Counted from the first letter of the stretch, positions 33,175-42,904 are shown. The stretch: DNA of 54,534 nt from Ruminococcaceae bacterium UBA1730 (GCA_002315935.1 DCII01000024.1:65664-120197), one strand, 5' to 3'. Numbers and translations are program-made. The notes: generated from the letters alone by a model not told the origin.

Positions 33175-35592
33175 TCAGATGTTCTTCATAAGAGGTCCTA
33201 TTCCCTTGATCGCAGAGGGAACGCCTTTAAGAATCATTCTCATTCCGCCCTTTTCACCGTTGAGAAGCCTGCAAAGCCCTTCCGCCATCTGCTCGCTGAA
33301 TACTCCTCCGCTCATGCTGATGAAATCACGGAATGGCGTGGTGAGTGCAATAGCCTGTGCAAAGCCTTCGGGAACGAGAGTTTTCAGCATCTTATAGAGC
33401 TTTTTGCCGTTCTTCGTGTGAGCGGCATTTTCGAAGTTATCGCTTATGTCAATCGGCTTGCTCTTATCGAAATCCGAATTCGGGATTTCTCTGCCGAGAA
33501 CAGCTCTGAACTGCTCATCAGGCACATTCTGAACATCCCCCGTATAGTAAACGGGAGCCGTTTCGGAATAATCCGGCATCGGAACCGCAGGAGCGGAAAC
33601 ATTGACCGCCGCTGAAAGCCTTATATCCTCGCTTGATGCACCGATAAGAATATCAAATTCTCCGCTTTCAACGCACCAATCGTTTATTATTACATTATAA
33701 AAGGCAAATGCTCTGTTATCAAGCTCCAAGCAGATTTCCTTTTCTTCGCCTGCATCAAGCCAAATCTTTTTAAAGGCTTTAAGCTCTCTGACGGGTCTGA
33801 AAACGGTGCTTTCCCTGTCGGCAACATAAAGCTGAGCTGTTTCATAGCCTGCAATATCGCCCGTATTCTTAACCTTGAATGTAACTTTAAGATTATCTAT
33901 ATCGCAGATATTATTCTTGTTAAGAACTATATTACTGTATTCAAAGCTTGTGTAGGAAAGACCGAAGCCGAAGGGATAACGAACTTCCTTTCCGACCTTC
34001 TGATAATATCTGTAGCCTATATAAATACTCTCACGGAATTCAACCGTTGCAGGGTTGCCGGGAAAATAATTCTTTGCAGGGGTGCAACCGTAACACATGG
34101 GATAGGTTTCCGCAAGCTTTCCCGAGGGATTGACCTTGCCCGAAATGATGTCCGCAATCGCACCTGCTCCTGCCTGACCGCCGAGATACGAATTGAGAAT
34201 TGCAGAAGCTCTGTCGTTCCACGGCATTTCAACAGGTGAACCGCCGGCAAGCACAACGATTACATTCCGATTGACCTTGCAAATTTCTTCAACAAGTGCA
34301 TTATGTGCTTCGGGAAGGCTCATATGCGTTCTGTCATAGCCTTCGGATTCATATTCATCGGTCAGACCGATAAAAACGATTGCCGCATCGCATCCTTGTG
34401 CAAGCTCCGCAGCTTCGAGAATATGGGAAGAATTCTTTCTTGCTCTTCTTTTTGAACGCTCATATCCCTGTGCAAACTCAACATCATAACCTGCATTTTT
34501 CAGCTCATCAAAGGCATTATCAAGCTGAGTGGGATTAATCTGCGATGAACCTGCACCCTGATACCTCGGATTTTTTGCAAAATCGCCGATTACCGCAATT
34601 TTCCCTTGTTTCTTAAGAGGAAGAATGCCGTTATTCTTAAGGAGAACCATTGACTGCGAAGCAATTTTTCTTGCAAGAGGTTGGTCATCTGCATCGTTAT
34701 ACTGATAACATTTCTTTGCTCCGTCTGATGCTTTTTTTATAAGCTCAAGCACCTTCAATGCTCTCTCATCAACAACAGATTCGTCAAGAGTGCCGTTCCC
34801 GACTGCTTCAACAATTTTCTTTGTGCCTGCTCCCGATGAAGACGGCATTTCTATATCGTTGCCGTTGAGAAGTCCGAGAACTCTGTTATTGACCGCTCCC
34901 CAGTCGCTGACCACCGCACCCTTGAAGCCCCATTCATCACGAAGAATTTCGGTCTGTGTATGCTCATTTTCGGAACCGTGGAAGCCGTTGATTTTGTTAT
35001 ATGAATTCATAACGGTCCAGGGCTGTGACTTTTTGACAGCTGTTTCGAAGGCGGTAAGATAGATTTCACGGAGTGCTCTTTCGTCAACAACCGAATCGCA
35101 GGTCATTCTGCGTGTTTCCTGGCTGTTGGTGCAAAAATGCTTTAGAGAAGTGCCGACACCCATTGACTGAACGCCGTTGATGAAGCCTGCCGCAAGCTCA
35201 CCTGCAAGCACGGGGTCCTCCGAAAAATATTCAAAATTCCTGCCGCAGAGAGGTGAACGCTTCATATTGACACCCGGTCCGAGAAGCACACCGACCTCTT
35301 CCTTCAGGCACTTTTTGCCGAGAGCAACACCCATTTCATAGAGCAGCTCCGGGTCCCACGAGCAGGCTGTTGTTGCCGCTGTCGGAAAGCATATTGACTT
35401 AACGGAGCATGAAAGGCTCGGACCCGATTTGCTGTAATCCTTTTTACGAAGTCCGTGAGGTCCGTCGCAAACCATTATTTCGGGAATATCATATTTTTCA
35501 AAGCCCTTGAGATGCCAGAAATCCCTTCCGTCACAGAGAGATGCTTTTTCTTCAAGAGACATCATTGCAAGAATCTCTTTCGGTTCCTTCAT
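33175..35592 (-). CDS. Glycoside hydrolase family 3 beta-glucosidase-like enzyme
   Basis: 805 residues. Removes terminal beta-linked glucose or a related sugar. N-terminal barrel (CDGPHGLRKK, KHFCTNSQETRR), nucleophile Asp in GAVVSDWGAVNN (near residue 233), second domain (VVLAGGSPVEMPW, SGKLAETYP), and a fibronectin-III-like domain from about 560 (VTFKVKNTGDIAGYETAQLY). No signal peptide, so it acts inside the cell on imported oligosaccharides. The ATG overlaps the rmuC stop by one base (TAATG), so translation is coupled. The C-terminal 80 residues beyond the FnIII domain are extra. Substrate not determinable. Confidence 0.93.
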   Translation of the reverse strand: MKEPKEILAMMSLEEKASLCDGRDFWHLKGFEKYDIPEIMVCDGPHGLRKKDYSKSGPSLSCSVKSICFPTAATTACSWDPELLYEMGVALGKKCLKEEVGVLLGPGVNMKRSPLCGRNFEYFSEDPVLAGELAAGFINGVQSMGVGTSLKHFCTNSQETRRMTCDSVVDERALREIYLTAFETAVKKSQPWTVMNSYNKINGFHGSENEHTQTEILRDEWGFKGAVVSDWGAVNNRVLGLLNGNDIEMPSSSGAGTKKIVEAVGNGTLDESVVDERALKVLELIKKASDGAKKCYQYNDADDQPLARKIASQSMVLLKNNGILPLKKQGKIAVIGDFAKNPRYQGAGSSQINPTQLDNAFDELKNAGYDVEFAQGYERSKRRARKNSSHILEAAELAQGCDAAIVFIGLTDEYESEGYDRTHMSLPEAHNALVEEICKVNRNVIVVLAGGSPVEMPWNDRASAILNSYLGGQAGAGAIADIISGKVNPSGKLAETYPMCYGCTPAKNYFPGNPATVEFRESIYIGYRYYQKVGKEVRYPFGFGLSYTSFEYSNIVLNKNNICDIDNLKVTFKVKNTGDIAGYETAQLYVADRESTVFRPVRELKAFKKIWLDAGEEKEICLELDNRAFAFYNVIINDWCVESGEFDILIGASSEDIRLSAAVNVSAPAVPMPDYSETAPVYYTGDVQNVPDEQFRAVLGREIPNSDFDKSKPIDISDNFENAAHTKNGKKLYKMLKTLVPEGFAQAIALTTPFRDFISMSGGVFSEQMAEGLCRLLNGEKGGMRMILKGVPSAIKGIGPLMKNI

Positions 35593-36920
35593 TATGATTC
35601 CTCCTTGTCCTCAATCCCGAGAAGCTCATCAGCCTGTGAATAATCAATTTCTTCAACCTTATTGAGCTTCTTGCGGATAATTTCATTGCGTTTATCAGCT
35701 TCCTCAAGCGACTTACCTGCTTCATCAATTTTCTGCTTCGCCTTTGAAATAACAACTCCGAATTTATCATACTGAACCTTTGCGGCGGCAAGAAGAAGTC
35801 TGACTTCATTCGCCTTTTCATTTATCGCAACGGCTCTGAATCCGAGAGAAAGAGAATTGAGAAGAGCGGTTATTGTTGACGGACCTGCAATCATAACATT
35901 AAAATCGCTCTGAATTTTCTCTGCAATTCCCGTTCTTGACGAAACAATTTCAGCATAAAGTCCTTCTGTTGCAAGATAGAGAATTGCATAAGGCGTTGTG
36001 AGCGGAGCATTGATATATTTGCTAACATCCTTCGCTTCGGAATAAACTCTTATTTCAAGAGCTTTTCTTGCGGCGGCAAGCATATCCGCATCTGCCGAAT
36101 CTGCGGCAGAGCAGAGTCTGACATAATCCTCCATCGGAAATTTCGAATCTATCGGCAGATATGTAACGTTGCCTCCGGATTCAGAAGACGGAATTTTAAC
36201 TGCAAATTCAACTCTGTCCTTTGAAACGGGGTTCGAAGCAAAATTCGTTTCATACATTCCGGGAACGGTCTGGTCAAGGATTGCTCCGAGCTGAACCTCA
36301 GCCCATGTGCCTCTTGCCTTAACATTCGTCAGAACCCTGTTTAGAGCGGTAACATTGGCGGTAACTCCGTTTGAAAGCTCTTTCATTTCGCCGAGGGATT
36401 TATAAACATTTTCAAGCCTTTCGGAAACCGTTTTGAACGAGCTGTCAAGCCTTGTTGAGAGGGTTGAGGTGAGCTTTTCGTCAACCGTTTCCCTCATTTT
36501 TTCAAGCTTTTCTTCGTTGCTCATTCTCATTTTTTCAAGAGCTTCCGCAATGCTTTTATTCTGCTTTTCATTCTGCTCTGCATTCTGAATTCTGATTTCA
36601 GCCATTGATTTCAGAACCGATTTTTCCATAGTTGCCTGCGATTCGGCATTGTCAAGACGCATTTTTTCGATTTTTGCACCCATATTTTCAAGTGCATTCG
36701 CATTCTCGATTCTTGCCGCACGCTGATTTTCGGCATTCTCTCTGCGGTTCTTTTCAAATTCCGTGCTGACCGTTCCTGCGAAGCCCGAAACCGCTCCGCC
36801 GAGCGAATCAATTTTCGAAAGCACCTTTGCGGAATCGCCGTTATTCTTTCTGCCGAGCAGAACCGCCAGCATGATTATTGCCGCAATAAGCAACACGATT
36901 ATTAAATAAAGCTCCAACAC
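35592..36920 (-). CDS. rmuC: RmuC-family DNA recombination protein
   Basis: 442 residues. N-terminal membrane helix (LYLIIVLLIAAIIMLAVLL), a long coiled coil rich in Glu, Lys and Asn (about 50-170), and the PD-(D/E)xK-like RmuC domain (ARGTWAEVQLGAILDQT, PIDSKFPMEDY, NVMIAGPSTITALLNSL). The family limits inversions at short inverted repeats in E. coli. It overlaps the GH3 gene by one base, an odd pairing of a nuclease-like protein with a glycosidase. Confidence 0.93.
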   Translation of the reverse strand: MLELYLIIVLLIAAIIMLAVLLGRKNNGDSAKVLSKIDSLGGAVSGFAGTVSTEFEKNRRENAENQRAARIENANALENMGAKIEKMRLDNAESQATMEKSVLKSMAEIRIQNAEQNEKQNKSIAEALEKMRMSNEEKLEKMRETVDEKLTSTLSTRLDSSFKTVSERLENVYKSLGEMKELSNGVTANVTALNRVLTNVKARGTWAEVQLGAILDQTVPGMYETNFASNPVSKDRVEFAVKIPSSESGGNVTYLPIDSKFPMEDYVRLCSAADSADADMLAAARKALEIRVYSEAKDVSKYINAPLTTPYAILYLATEGLYAEIVSSRTGIAEKIQSDFNVMIAGPSTITALLNSLSLGFRAVAINEKANEVRLLLAAAKVQYDKFGVVISKAKQKIDEAGKSLEEADKRNEIIRKKLNKVEEIDYSQADELLGIEDKEES

Positions 36921-36997
36921 TTTCTCCCCCTTTTCTTATACATTATATATTACCACAGAATTTCGGGATAGGCAACATTTTTTATTTGCAGTTGTTA

Positions 36998-37026
36998 TTG
37001 AAATTTAATTGATTTTATGTTATTAT
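36998..37026 (+). promoter_or_regulatory. Promoter of mtnN
   Basis: TTGAAA (36998-37003), 17-nt spacer, TATTAT (37021-37026). Confidence 0.55.
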
Positions 37027-37052
37027 TTTCAAAAAAAACGGAGGTTATAAAA

Positions 37053-37742
37053 ATGATTGGTATTATCGGTGCAATGAAAATTGAAATTGACACAATCAAC
37101 GGTTTGATTGAGAATAAAGAAACGAAAAAATACGGAATTGTTGAATACACATCGGGCAAGCTCTTCGGCAAGGATGTTGTTACGGCAGTATGCGGAATCG
37201 GCAAGGTCAACGCCGCAATCTGTGCACAGACTATGATTCTTGAATTTGCTCCGGAGGTTATTATCAACACGGGCGTTGGCGGAAGTCTTTCAACTCAGCT
37301 TCAGATTGGTGATATTGCCGTTGCCGAAAGCCTTGTTGAGCATGATATGGATACTTCTCCTATCGGTGACCCTGTCGGATTTATCTCGGGTCTCGGAATT
37401 GTCAACATTCCCGCTGACAAGAAAACAGTTGACAAAATGATTGAAGGAATTGCAACTCTTGACGGAATAAAGGCGGTCAAAGGCATTATCGCTTCGGGCG
37501 ACCAGTTCATTGCAGACCCTGTAACAAAAGATAGAATTGTAGGGAGCTTCGGAGCAATTGCCTGCGAAATGGAGGGAGCAAGCATTGGCCATGTCTGCTA
37601 TGCAAGCAACGTTCCCTTTGCCGTTGTCAGAGCGGTCAGCGACTGTGCAGACGGTTCATCGCATATGGATTATCCGACCTTCCTGCCCATTGCCGCAAAC
37701 AATGCCGCAAAGCTCATTGAGTATTTTGTTAAAAATTTCTGA
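37053..37742 (+). CDS. mtnN: 5'-methylthioadenosine / S-adenosylhomocysteine nucleosidase
   Basis: 229 residues, the family length. Splits MTA and SAH, recycling methyl-cycle by-products. N-terminal IGIIGAMKIEIDTI, GVGGSLS, ASGDQF, the purine/ribose-binding CEMEGASIGHVC, and catalytic Asp in RAVSDCADG. ATG with CGGAGG upstream; the longer frame to 37,017 lies within the promoter. Monocistronic, with a terminator. Confidence 0.95.
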   Translation: MIGIIGAMKIEIDTINGLIENKETKKYGIVEYTSGKLFGKDVVTAVCGIGKVNAAICAQTMILEFAPEVIINTGVGGSLSTQLQIGDIAVAESLVEHDMDTSPIGDPVGFISGLGIVNIPADKKTVDKMIEGIATLDGIKAVKGIIASGDQFIADPVTKDRIVGSFGAIACEMEGASIGHVCYASNVPFAVVRAVSDCADGSSHMDYPTFLPIAANNAAKLIEYFVKNF

Positions 37743-37749
37743 TTTTTTA

Positions 37750-37783
37750 AAGCCTGCATGAAAATGCGGGCTTAATTTTTTTC
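37750..37783 (+). terminator. Terminator of mtnN
   Basis: AAGCC-T-GCAT / ATGC-G-GGCTT stem, then AATTTTTTTC. Confidence 0.8.
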
Positions 37784-37913
37784 TTTTCACCTATTTTAAC
37801 AGTCTCCATTCAGAAAAAAATTCTGTGTTTTGCGAAAACGCCGAATAATCTTTTGGAAATTTGTTCGTTTTGACGAAATAAGCATATTTTTACGACTTAA
37901 ACAAGATATTTTG

Positions 37914-37942
37914 TTGACATTGCATACATTATTTGCTAAAAT
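37914..37942 (+). promoter_or_regulatory. Promoter of the SCP2/aminotransferase/transketolase operon
   Basis: TTGACA (37914-37919), 17-nt spacer, TAAAAT (37937-37942), about 50 nt before the ribosome binding site of the first gene. Confidence 0.75.
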
Positions 37943-37999
37943 GAATTGAATATATATATTTGGGTTGTTATACCTCAAATATTTAAGGAGGAAATCAAA

Positions 38000-38758
38000 A
38001 TGATTGATCAGAAAACCTTGGCGTACATCAATCTCTACGCTATTCTGGGCACTCTCGAAAACCTCTGTGAGCTGGCTCCCGAGGCAAGCAGCCTTCTCAC
38101 AAACAAGAAGCCTATTTCAATCGGCTTCGATGTTAAGAACGGCCCGAAAGCAACCATTACCTTCGCCAACGGACTTTGCAGAATGGATCAGGGCTGCAAA
38201 AAGTGCGATGTCAAGCTTCCCTTCAGCTCGCCCGAAAAATTCAACGGTCTTATTGACGGAACAACAACTCCCGTTCCCTCAAAGGGATTCATCCACATCG
38301 GATTCCTTCTCAACAGCTTCACAAAGCTCACAGACCTTCTCACGAAATATCTTCAGCCCTCCGAGGAAGACCTCAAGGACCCCGATTTCTTTAAAATCAG
38401 CACTGCTCTTACCCTCAACGTTGTCGGCGTTGCAATCGCTCAGGTCGGCAACAACGATGAAATCGGCAAGTTCAGTGCAGACCATATCGTTGACGGCAGT
38501 GTTATGATGGCTATCAAGGACGGTCCCGCAGTTGAAATCTCCTGCAAGGATCACCGCATCATCACTCTCAAGAGAACTCCCGAGAAGTACCGTGCTTCAA
38601 TGGTCTTTGATTCATACGAAACCGCAAACGCACTCTTCAACGGTAAAGTCAATGCTCTTTCATGCATCGGAACGGGCAAAATCGAAATGCACGGACTTGT
38701 CAGCATGATTGATAACATCAACCGCATTCTTGACAGAGTTGCTCTGTATCTTGCATAA
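38000..38758 (+). CDS. SCP2-like (sterol carrier fold) protein, first of two in the operon
   Basis: 252 residues, soluble, no signal peptide. The N-terminal half (KPISIGFDVKNGPKATITFANG, GLIDGTTTPVPSKGFIHIGFL) and C-terminal half (ALFNGKVNALSCIGTGKIEMHGLVSMIDN) have the strand pattern and closing G-K-x-x-x-x-G of SCP2 domains, which bind lipids or other hydrophobic ligands in a cavity. It contains a Cys cluster CRMDQGCKKCD near residue 65. ATG with AAGGAGG; starts the operon with a class III aminotransferase and a split transketolase. Fold call from pattern only; ligand unknown. Confidence 0.65.
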   Translation: MIDQKTLAYINLYAILGTLENLCELAPEASSLLTNKKPISIGFDVKNGPKATITFANGLCRMDQGCKKCDVKLPFSSPEKFNGLIDGTTTPVPSKGFIHIGFLLNSFTKLTDLLTKYLQPSEEDLKDPDFFKISTALTLNVVGVAIAQVGNNDEIGKFSADHIVDGSVMMAIKDGPAVEISCKDHRIITLKRTPEKYRASMVFDSYETANALFNGKVNALSCIGTGKIEMHGLVSMIDNINRILDRVALYLA

Positions 38759-38772
38759 GGGAGGATTTCAAA

Positions 38773-40062
38773 ATGGCTGATAATTTTGACACAAGCAAAA
38801 AGAAAATAGTTTGCTATAAAAATACAAAATCAGACGAATGGTATGACAGAGCCTGCAAGGTTATCCCCGCAGGTGTTTACGGACACCTCGGCCCTGCCGA
38901 AGGTCAGTTCATTCCCGTCAACCGTTGGCCCCGTTTCTCGGAAAGGTCAAACGGCACATATTTCTGGGATGTTGACGGCAACAAATATATAGACTATATG
39001 TGTGCATACGGTCCCAACGTTCTCGGTTACTGCGACCCCGATGTTGATGCCGCCGCTCTCAAGCAGATTGAGCTTGGTAACTGCACAACCTCTCCCTCAA
39101 AGATTATGGTTGAGTGTGCAGAGCTTCTTGTTGACACGGTCAACACTGCTGACTGGGCTTTCTTCGCAAAGAACGGTAACGACGCAACAAGCGGTGCAAT
39201 CATCACTGCCCGTGCTCATACTCACAGAAAGAAGCTCATCTTCTTCAACGGCTTCTATCACGGCGTTGCTCCGATGGTTCAGAAGATTGACTATCCCGGC
39301 GTTCTTCCCGAGGATGTTGCCAACAACCTCTATGCGAGCTGGGATGACATTGAAGGCTTCAAGAAGATTGTTGAAGAGAATAAGGGTGAAATTGCCGCTC
39401 TTATCGCTCAGCCCTATGACCACGGCAACTTCAGTGACAATAAATTCCCCAAAGAAGGCTTCTGGCAGGAGGTACGCAGAATTTGCACAGAAGAAGGCAT
39501 CGTTCTTATCGTTGATGATGTTCGTGCAGGCTTCCGTCTTGACCTTGCAGGCTCTGACCATTATTTCGGCTTCGAGGCTGACATAATCTGCTTCTGCAAG
39601 GCTCTTGCAAACGGCTACAATATGTCGGCATTCTGCGGCAAGGAATTCCTCAAAGATGCCGCCTCCAGCCTTTCATACACAGGCTCTTACTGGATGAGTG
39701 CAGTTCCCTTTGCGGCTTGTATCGCCACCATCAACAAGATGAAAAAGCTCAACACTCCAAAGCTCTTCAAGGAGCTTGGAACGGAGCTTACCGAAGGTCT
39801 TAAGGCGGCAGGCAAGGCAAACGGCTTTGACCTTATCGCTTCGGGTGCACCCGCTCTCTTCTATCTCAGAATTGCGAATGACGATTCAATGTTCCTTCAT
39901 CAGGACTGGATTGCGGAATGCGTTAACAGAGGCGTATTCTTCGCTTCTCACCATAACCATTTCATCAATGCGGCTCTTACTCATGATGATGTCAAGAGGA
40001 CAATTGAAATCGCAGAAGACGCATTCCACGCAGTAAGAAAGAATCACCCCGAACTTTTCTGA
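38773..40062 (+). CDS. Class III PLP aminotransferase (glutamate-1-semialdehyde aminotransferase-like)
   Basis: 429 residues. PLP Lys in IICFCKALANGY (family form SKA/TKAIANG), cofactor Asp in VLIVDDVRAGFR, FFNGFYHGV as the phosphate-side motif, NGNDATSGAII. It resembles HemL-type and amino-mutase-like members, but as there are no other haem genes and it sits between an SCP2-like gene and transketolase halves, a separate role is likely. Ribosome binding site GGGAGG; 14 nt after the first gene. Substrate unknown. Confidence 0.88.
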   Translation: MADNFDTSKKKIVCYKNTKSDEWYDRACKVIPAGVYGHLGPAEGQFIPVNRWPRFSERSNGTYFWDVDGNKYIDYMCAYGPNVLGYCDPDVDAAALKQIELGNCTTSPSKIMVECAELLVDTVNTADWAFFAKNGNDATSGAIITARAHTHRKKLIFFNGFYHGVAPMVQKIDYPGVLPEDVANNLYASWDDIEGFKKIVEENKGEIAALIAQPYDHGNFSDNKFPKEGFWQEVRRICTEEGIVLIVDDVRAGFRLDLAGSDHYFGFEADIICFCKALANGYNMSAFCGKEFLKDAASSLSYTGSYWMSAVPFAACIATINKMKKLNTPKLFKELGTELTEGLKAAGKANGFDLIASGAPALFYLRIANDDSMFLHQDWIAECVNRGVFFASHHNHFINAALTHDDVKRTIEIAEDAFHAVRKNHPELF

Positions 40063-40130
40063 TGTAATAAAAGCGGTGAAATGAACATCTTTCGCCGCTT
40101 AATATAAAAAATAAGAGGAGGAAAAATCCT

Positions 40131-41009
40131 ATGGCATTATCAAAGCAGGAGTGGCTTGCTCTTGAAAAAAAAGCATTCGAACTCCGTAAACTCTGCCTTC
40201 AGACAACCTTCTGGGCAGGTAGCGGCCACGTTGGCGGCGGCATGAGCGTAATGGATCTTCTTACAGTTATGTATCACAAGTATCTCAACATCAAGGTTGA
40301 GGACCCGAAGTGGGAAGACAGAGACAGATTCATTCTTTCAAAGGGTCATGCGGCAATCGCTTACGCACCCGTTCTCTGTGACAAGGGCTTCAACGATGTT
40401 GAAATGCTCAAAACCTTCAACCTGTCAGGCTCAAAGATGGGTATGCACCTTGATTCAAACAAGGTTGTCGGCGTTGATGCCTCAACCGGTTCTCTCGGCC
40501 ACGGTGCTTCAATCGCCGCAGGTACAGCTCTTGCAGCAAGAATTCTCGGCAAGGATTACCTTACCTTTGTTGCAACAGGTGACGGCGAGCTTGGCGAAGG
40601 CTCCAACTGGGAAGGCTTTATGACAATGAACCATTATGAGCTTTCAAACTGCATCGTTTTCATCGACAGAAACCACTGCATGATTGACGGTCCTACCGAA
40701 GAAGTTATGAAGCTCGAACCCCTTGCAGATAAGATGGTTGCTTTCGGCTTCAACACTCTTGTTGTTGACGGCAACAACATCAACGAGCTTTGCGATGCAA
40801 TTGATGCCGCAATCGCAAGATCAAAGGAAAAGTGTGCTCCCACCTGTATCATTATGGATACCAAAAAGGGTGCAGGTATCAAGGACATTGCAGGCGATTA
40901 TCATTGCCACTATATGGCACTTGATGATGATACATTTGCAAAGTATAACAAGCAGCTTGAAGAAGACTATGCTGAAAGAGTTGCTCGTGCAGAGAAGGAG
41001 GGCAAATAA
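40131..41009 (+). CDS. Transketolase, N-terminal (TPP pyrophosphate-binding) half
   Basis: 292 residues. Thiamine-diphosphate motif GDGELGEGSNWEGFMTMNHY (residues near 150), HVGGGMSVMDLLTVMY and SKGHAAIAYAPVL at the N-terminus, MIDGPTEEVMKLEPL. The complete active site needs the C-terminal half encoded next, 2 nt downstream. Split transketolases are common in Clostridia and archaea. They move two-carbon ketol units between sugars; the substrate in this operon is not known. Confidence 0.93.
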   Translation: MALSKQEWLALEKKAFELRKLCLQTTFWAGSGHVGGGMSVMDLLTVMYHKYLNIKVEDPKWEDRDRFILSKGHAAIAYAPVLCDKGFNDVEMLKTFNLSGSKMGMHLDSNKVVGVDASTGSLGHGASIAAGTALAARILGKDYLTFVATGDGELGEGSNWEGFMTMNHYELSNCIVFIDRNHCMIDGPTEEVMKLEPLADKMVAFGFNTLVVDGNNINELCDAIDAAIARSKEKCAPTCIIMDTKKGAGIKDIAGDYHCHYMALDDDTFAKYNKQLEEDYAERVARAEKEGK

Positions 41010-41011
41010 TA

Positions 41012-42022
41012 ATGGCAGGCGGATTTGTTTATAACGCAATAGACCAGACCGAGGTTGCAACAGCTGAAATTTACGGTAAGGCTATCGCTGATATTATGGC
41101 TAAGGACCCCAAGGTTGTTGCTATCACAGCTGACCTTGCAAAGTCAACAAAGCTCGGTGACGTTCTTAAGGTTTGCCCCGAAAGAGTTATCAATGTAGGT
41201 ATTGCAGAGCAGGATATGTTCGGCGTTGCCGCAGGTATGGCAAGAGCCGGTATCATCCCATTCCTTTCAGGCTTCTCGGCTTTCACCTCAATGAGAGCCT
41301 GTGACCAGCTTCACACCGACATCTGCTATCAGAATGTCAACGCAAAAATTATCGCTACCCATTCGGGCACATCCTTCGGTCAGGCAGGTTCAACCCATCA
41401 CGCTATTGTTGACCTTGCTATCGTAAGAGCAATGCCTAACATGACTCTTATCGTTCCTGCTGACGGCTTCGAAACCGCAAATGCAGTCAACGCCGCATAT
41501 GAAAATGTAGGTCCTTACTATATCAGAATCAACCGTGGTTTTGACCGTGTTCTTTATGATTCAATGGATTACGGCTTCGAGGTCGGCAAGGCTGTTGAGG
41601 TTCACGAGGGCACTGATATAACCGTTATCGCCTGCGGCTCCTGCGTTTTCCAGGCAAGAGAAGCGGCAAAGTTCCTTGAGAATTCAGACGGACTTAAGGT
41701 TCGTGTTCTCAATATGCACACAATCAAGCCTATCGACAGAGATGCCATCATCAAGGCGGTTCTTGAAACAAGAAGAATCATCACTGTTGAAGACCATTCA
41801 ATCCTCGGCGGTCTCGGCAGTGCAGTTGCAGAGGTTGTTGTTGAATCCGGCAAGGCTTGTGCATTCAAGAAGCTCGGCCATCCCGACAAGTTCGCTCCCA
41901 TCGGTCTTCAGGAAGACATCATGGCAGAGGTTGGCATTGACGCCAACGGCATAATCGCCGCTGTTCGTGAGGTTATGAAGGCTGACTTCGAAGAAGACGA
42001 AAACTGGGACGACGAATTTTAA
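41012..42022 (+). CDS. Transketolase, C-terminal (pyrimidine-binding) half
   Basis: 336 residues. RVINVGIAEQDMFGVAAGMARAG carries the catalytic Glu (in GIAEQ) that activates thiamine; THSGTSFGQAGSTHHAIVDLA and DGFETANAV follow; the C-terminal domain contains VEDHSILGGLGSAVAEVV. Forms the active enzyme with the preceding half, to which it is tightly coupled by a 2-nt gap. Followed by a second SCP2-like gene. Confidence 0.93.
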   Translation: MAGGFVYNAIDQTEVATAEIYGKAIADIMAKDPKVVAITADLAKSTKLGDVLKVCPERVINVGIAEQDMFGVAAGMARAGIIPFLSGFSAFTSMRACDQLHTDICYQNVNAKIIATHSGTSFGQAGSTHHAIVDLAIVRAMPNMTLIVPADGFETANAVNAAYENVGPYYIRINRGFDRVLYDSMDYGFEVGKAVEVHEGTDITVIACGSCVFQAREAAKFLENSDGLKVRVLNMHTIKPIDRDAIIKAVLETRRIITVEDHSILGGLGSAVAEVVVESGKACAFKKLGHPDKFAPIGLQEDIMAEVGIDANGIIAAVREVMKADFEEDENWDDEF

Positions 42023-42043
42023 TAGGTAAAGGAGAGCAATATA

Positions 42044-42862
42044 ATGGCAGTAGCACAGGAAGAATTATATTCCAATAAAATATTTTTAAACGCTGCTCTT
42101 CCGCTTATTAAGGTCATTGCTAACGATGTTCCTTCACTCAAAAAGAAGTTTGAGCATGCCCATGCCATCATTCAGATAAGTGCCCTTAATCCCGATTGCG
42201 AAGAGGGCAAGGTCGGTATGCACTTTGTTGTCAACTGCGGCGAATGGCTCGTTCATCCCTGCCTTGACACAACTCCCGGTCACAGTGAGATTCAGTTCGG
42301 AAGCATTGAAGCTCTTAATAAGTTCTTCAAGGGCGACATCCCCGGTGCAATCAAGGTCGGCGGAGTTCCCAAAATCAGACCCGGTAAGGCTCCCGGAGTT
42401 TTCGTGAGCTTCGTTGCGGCTCTTCTCAAGATGGCAAATGTTCTCGGCGCAACAGAGCCTCCCGAAGCCGAAGAAGATAAAGCCCTCATGGTTAAATGTA
42501 TGTTCTATCTTCTTACCAGCGGCATCAGCCAGCTCAACAAGATGGGGCATCCCGAAATTCACGAATGGACTTCAAAGTCACCTGACCGTGTTTATGCTCT
42601 TGCGGTCAACGACCATCCCGAGGTTTCTGCATATATCAGAATCAAGGCAGGCAAATCAAGAGCAGGCAGAGGCGAATACAAGAGAGCAATGCCTTTCTTC
42701 ACCCTTCGCTTCGATTCATTTGACAGTGCACTCGGTATCCTTCTCGGAACTCTCGATATGCTCGAGGCAACAAAGTCCGGCAAGCTTATCATGGACGGCG
42801 GTCCTGAGTTCGGTGCACAGTTCGGCGGATTTCTTCTCACCATCGGCGACCTTGCAAAATAA
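42044..42862 (+). CDS. SCP2-like protein, second of two in the operon
   Basis: 272 residues, soluble. The N-terminal half FVVNCGEWLVHPCLDTTPGHSEIQFGSIEALNKFFKGD has the strand-helix pattern of SCP2 domains; the C-terminal AYIRIKAGKSRAGRGEYKRAMPFFTLRFDS and SGKLIMDGGPEFGAQ suggest a second unit. Related in plan to the gene at 38,000 although identity is low. Last gene of the operon, followed by a strong terminator. The bracketing of transketolase and aminotransferase by two such proteins is unusual. Confidence 0.6.
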   Translation: MAVAQEELYSNKIFLNAALPLIKVIANDVPSLKKKFEHAHAIIQISALNPDCEEGKVGMHFVVNCGEWLVHPCLDTTPGHSEIQFGSIEALNKFFKGDIPGAIKVGGVPKIRPGKAPGVFVSFVAALLKMANVLGATEPPEAEEDKALMVKCMFYLLTSGISQLNKMGHPEIHEWTSKSPDRVYALAVNDHPEVSAYIRIKAGKSRAGRGEYKRAMPFFTLRFDSFDSALGILLGTLDMLEATKSGKLIMDGGPEFGAQFGGFLLTIGDLAK

Positions 42863-42868
42863 GTTTTT

Positions 42869-42904
42869 CAGAGGCTGTGATTTTTTTACAGCCTCTGTTT
42901 TTCT
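42869..42904 (+). terminator. Terminator of the SCP2/transketolase operon
   Basis: Perfect 10-bp stem CAGAGGCTGT/ACAGCCTCTG, then TTTTT. Confidence 0.9.

Noticed and set aside
38000..42862. Sulfosugar (sulfo-transketolase) degradation operon
   Set aside because: A split transketolase alone is not diagnostic; no sulfosugar isomerase, kinase, transporter or sulfoacetaldehyde enzyme is adjacent.
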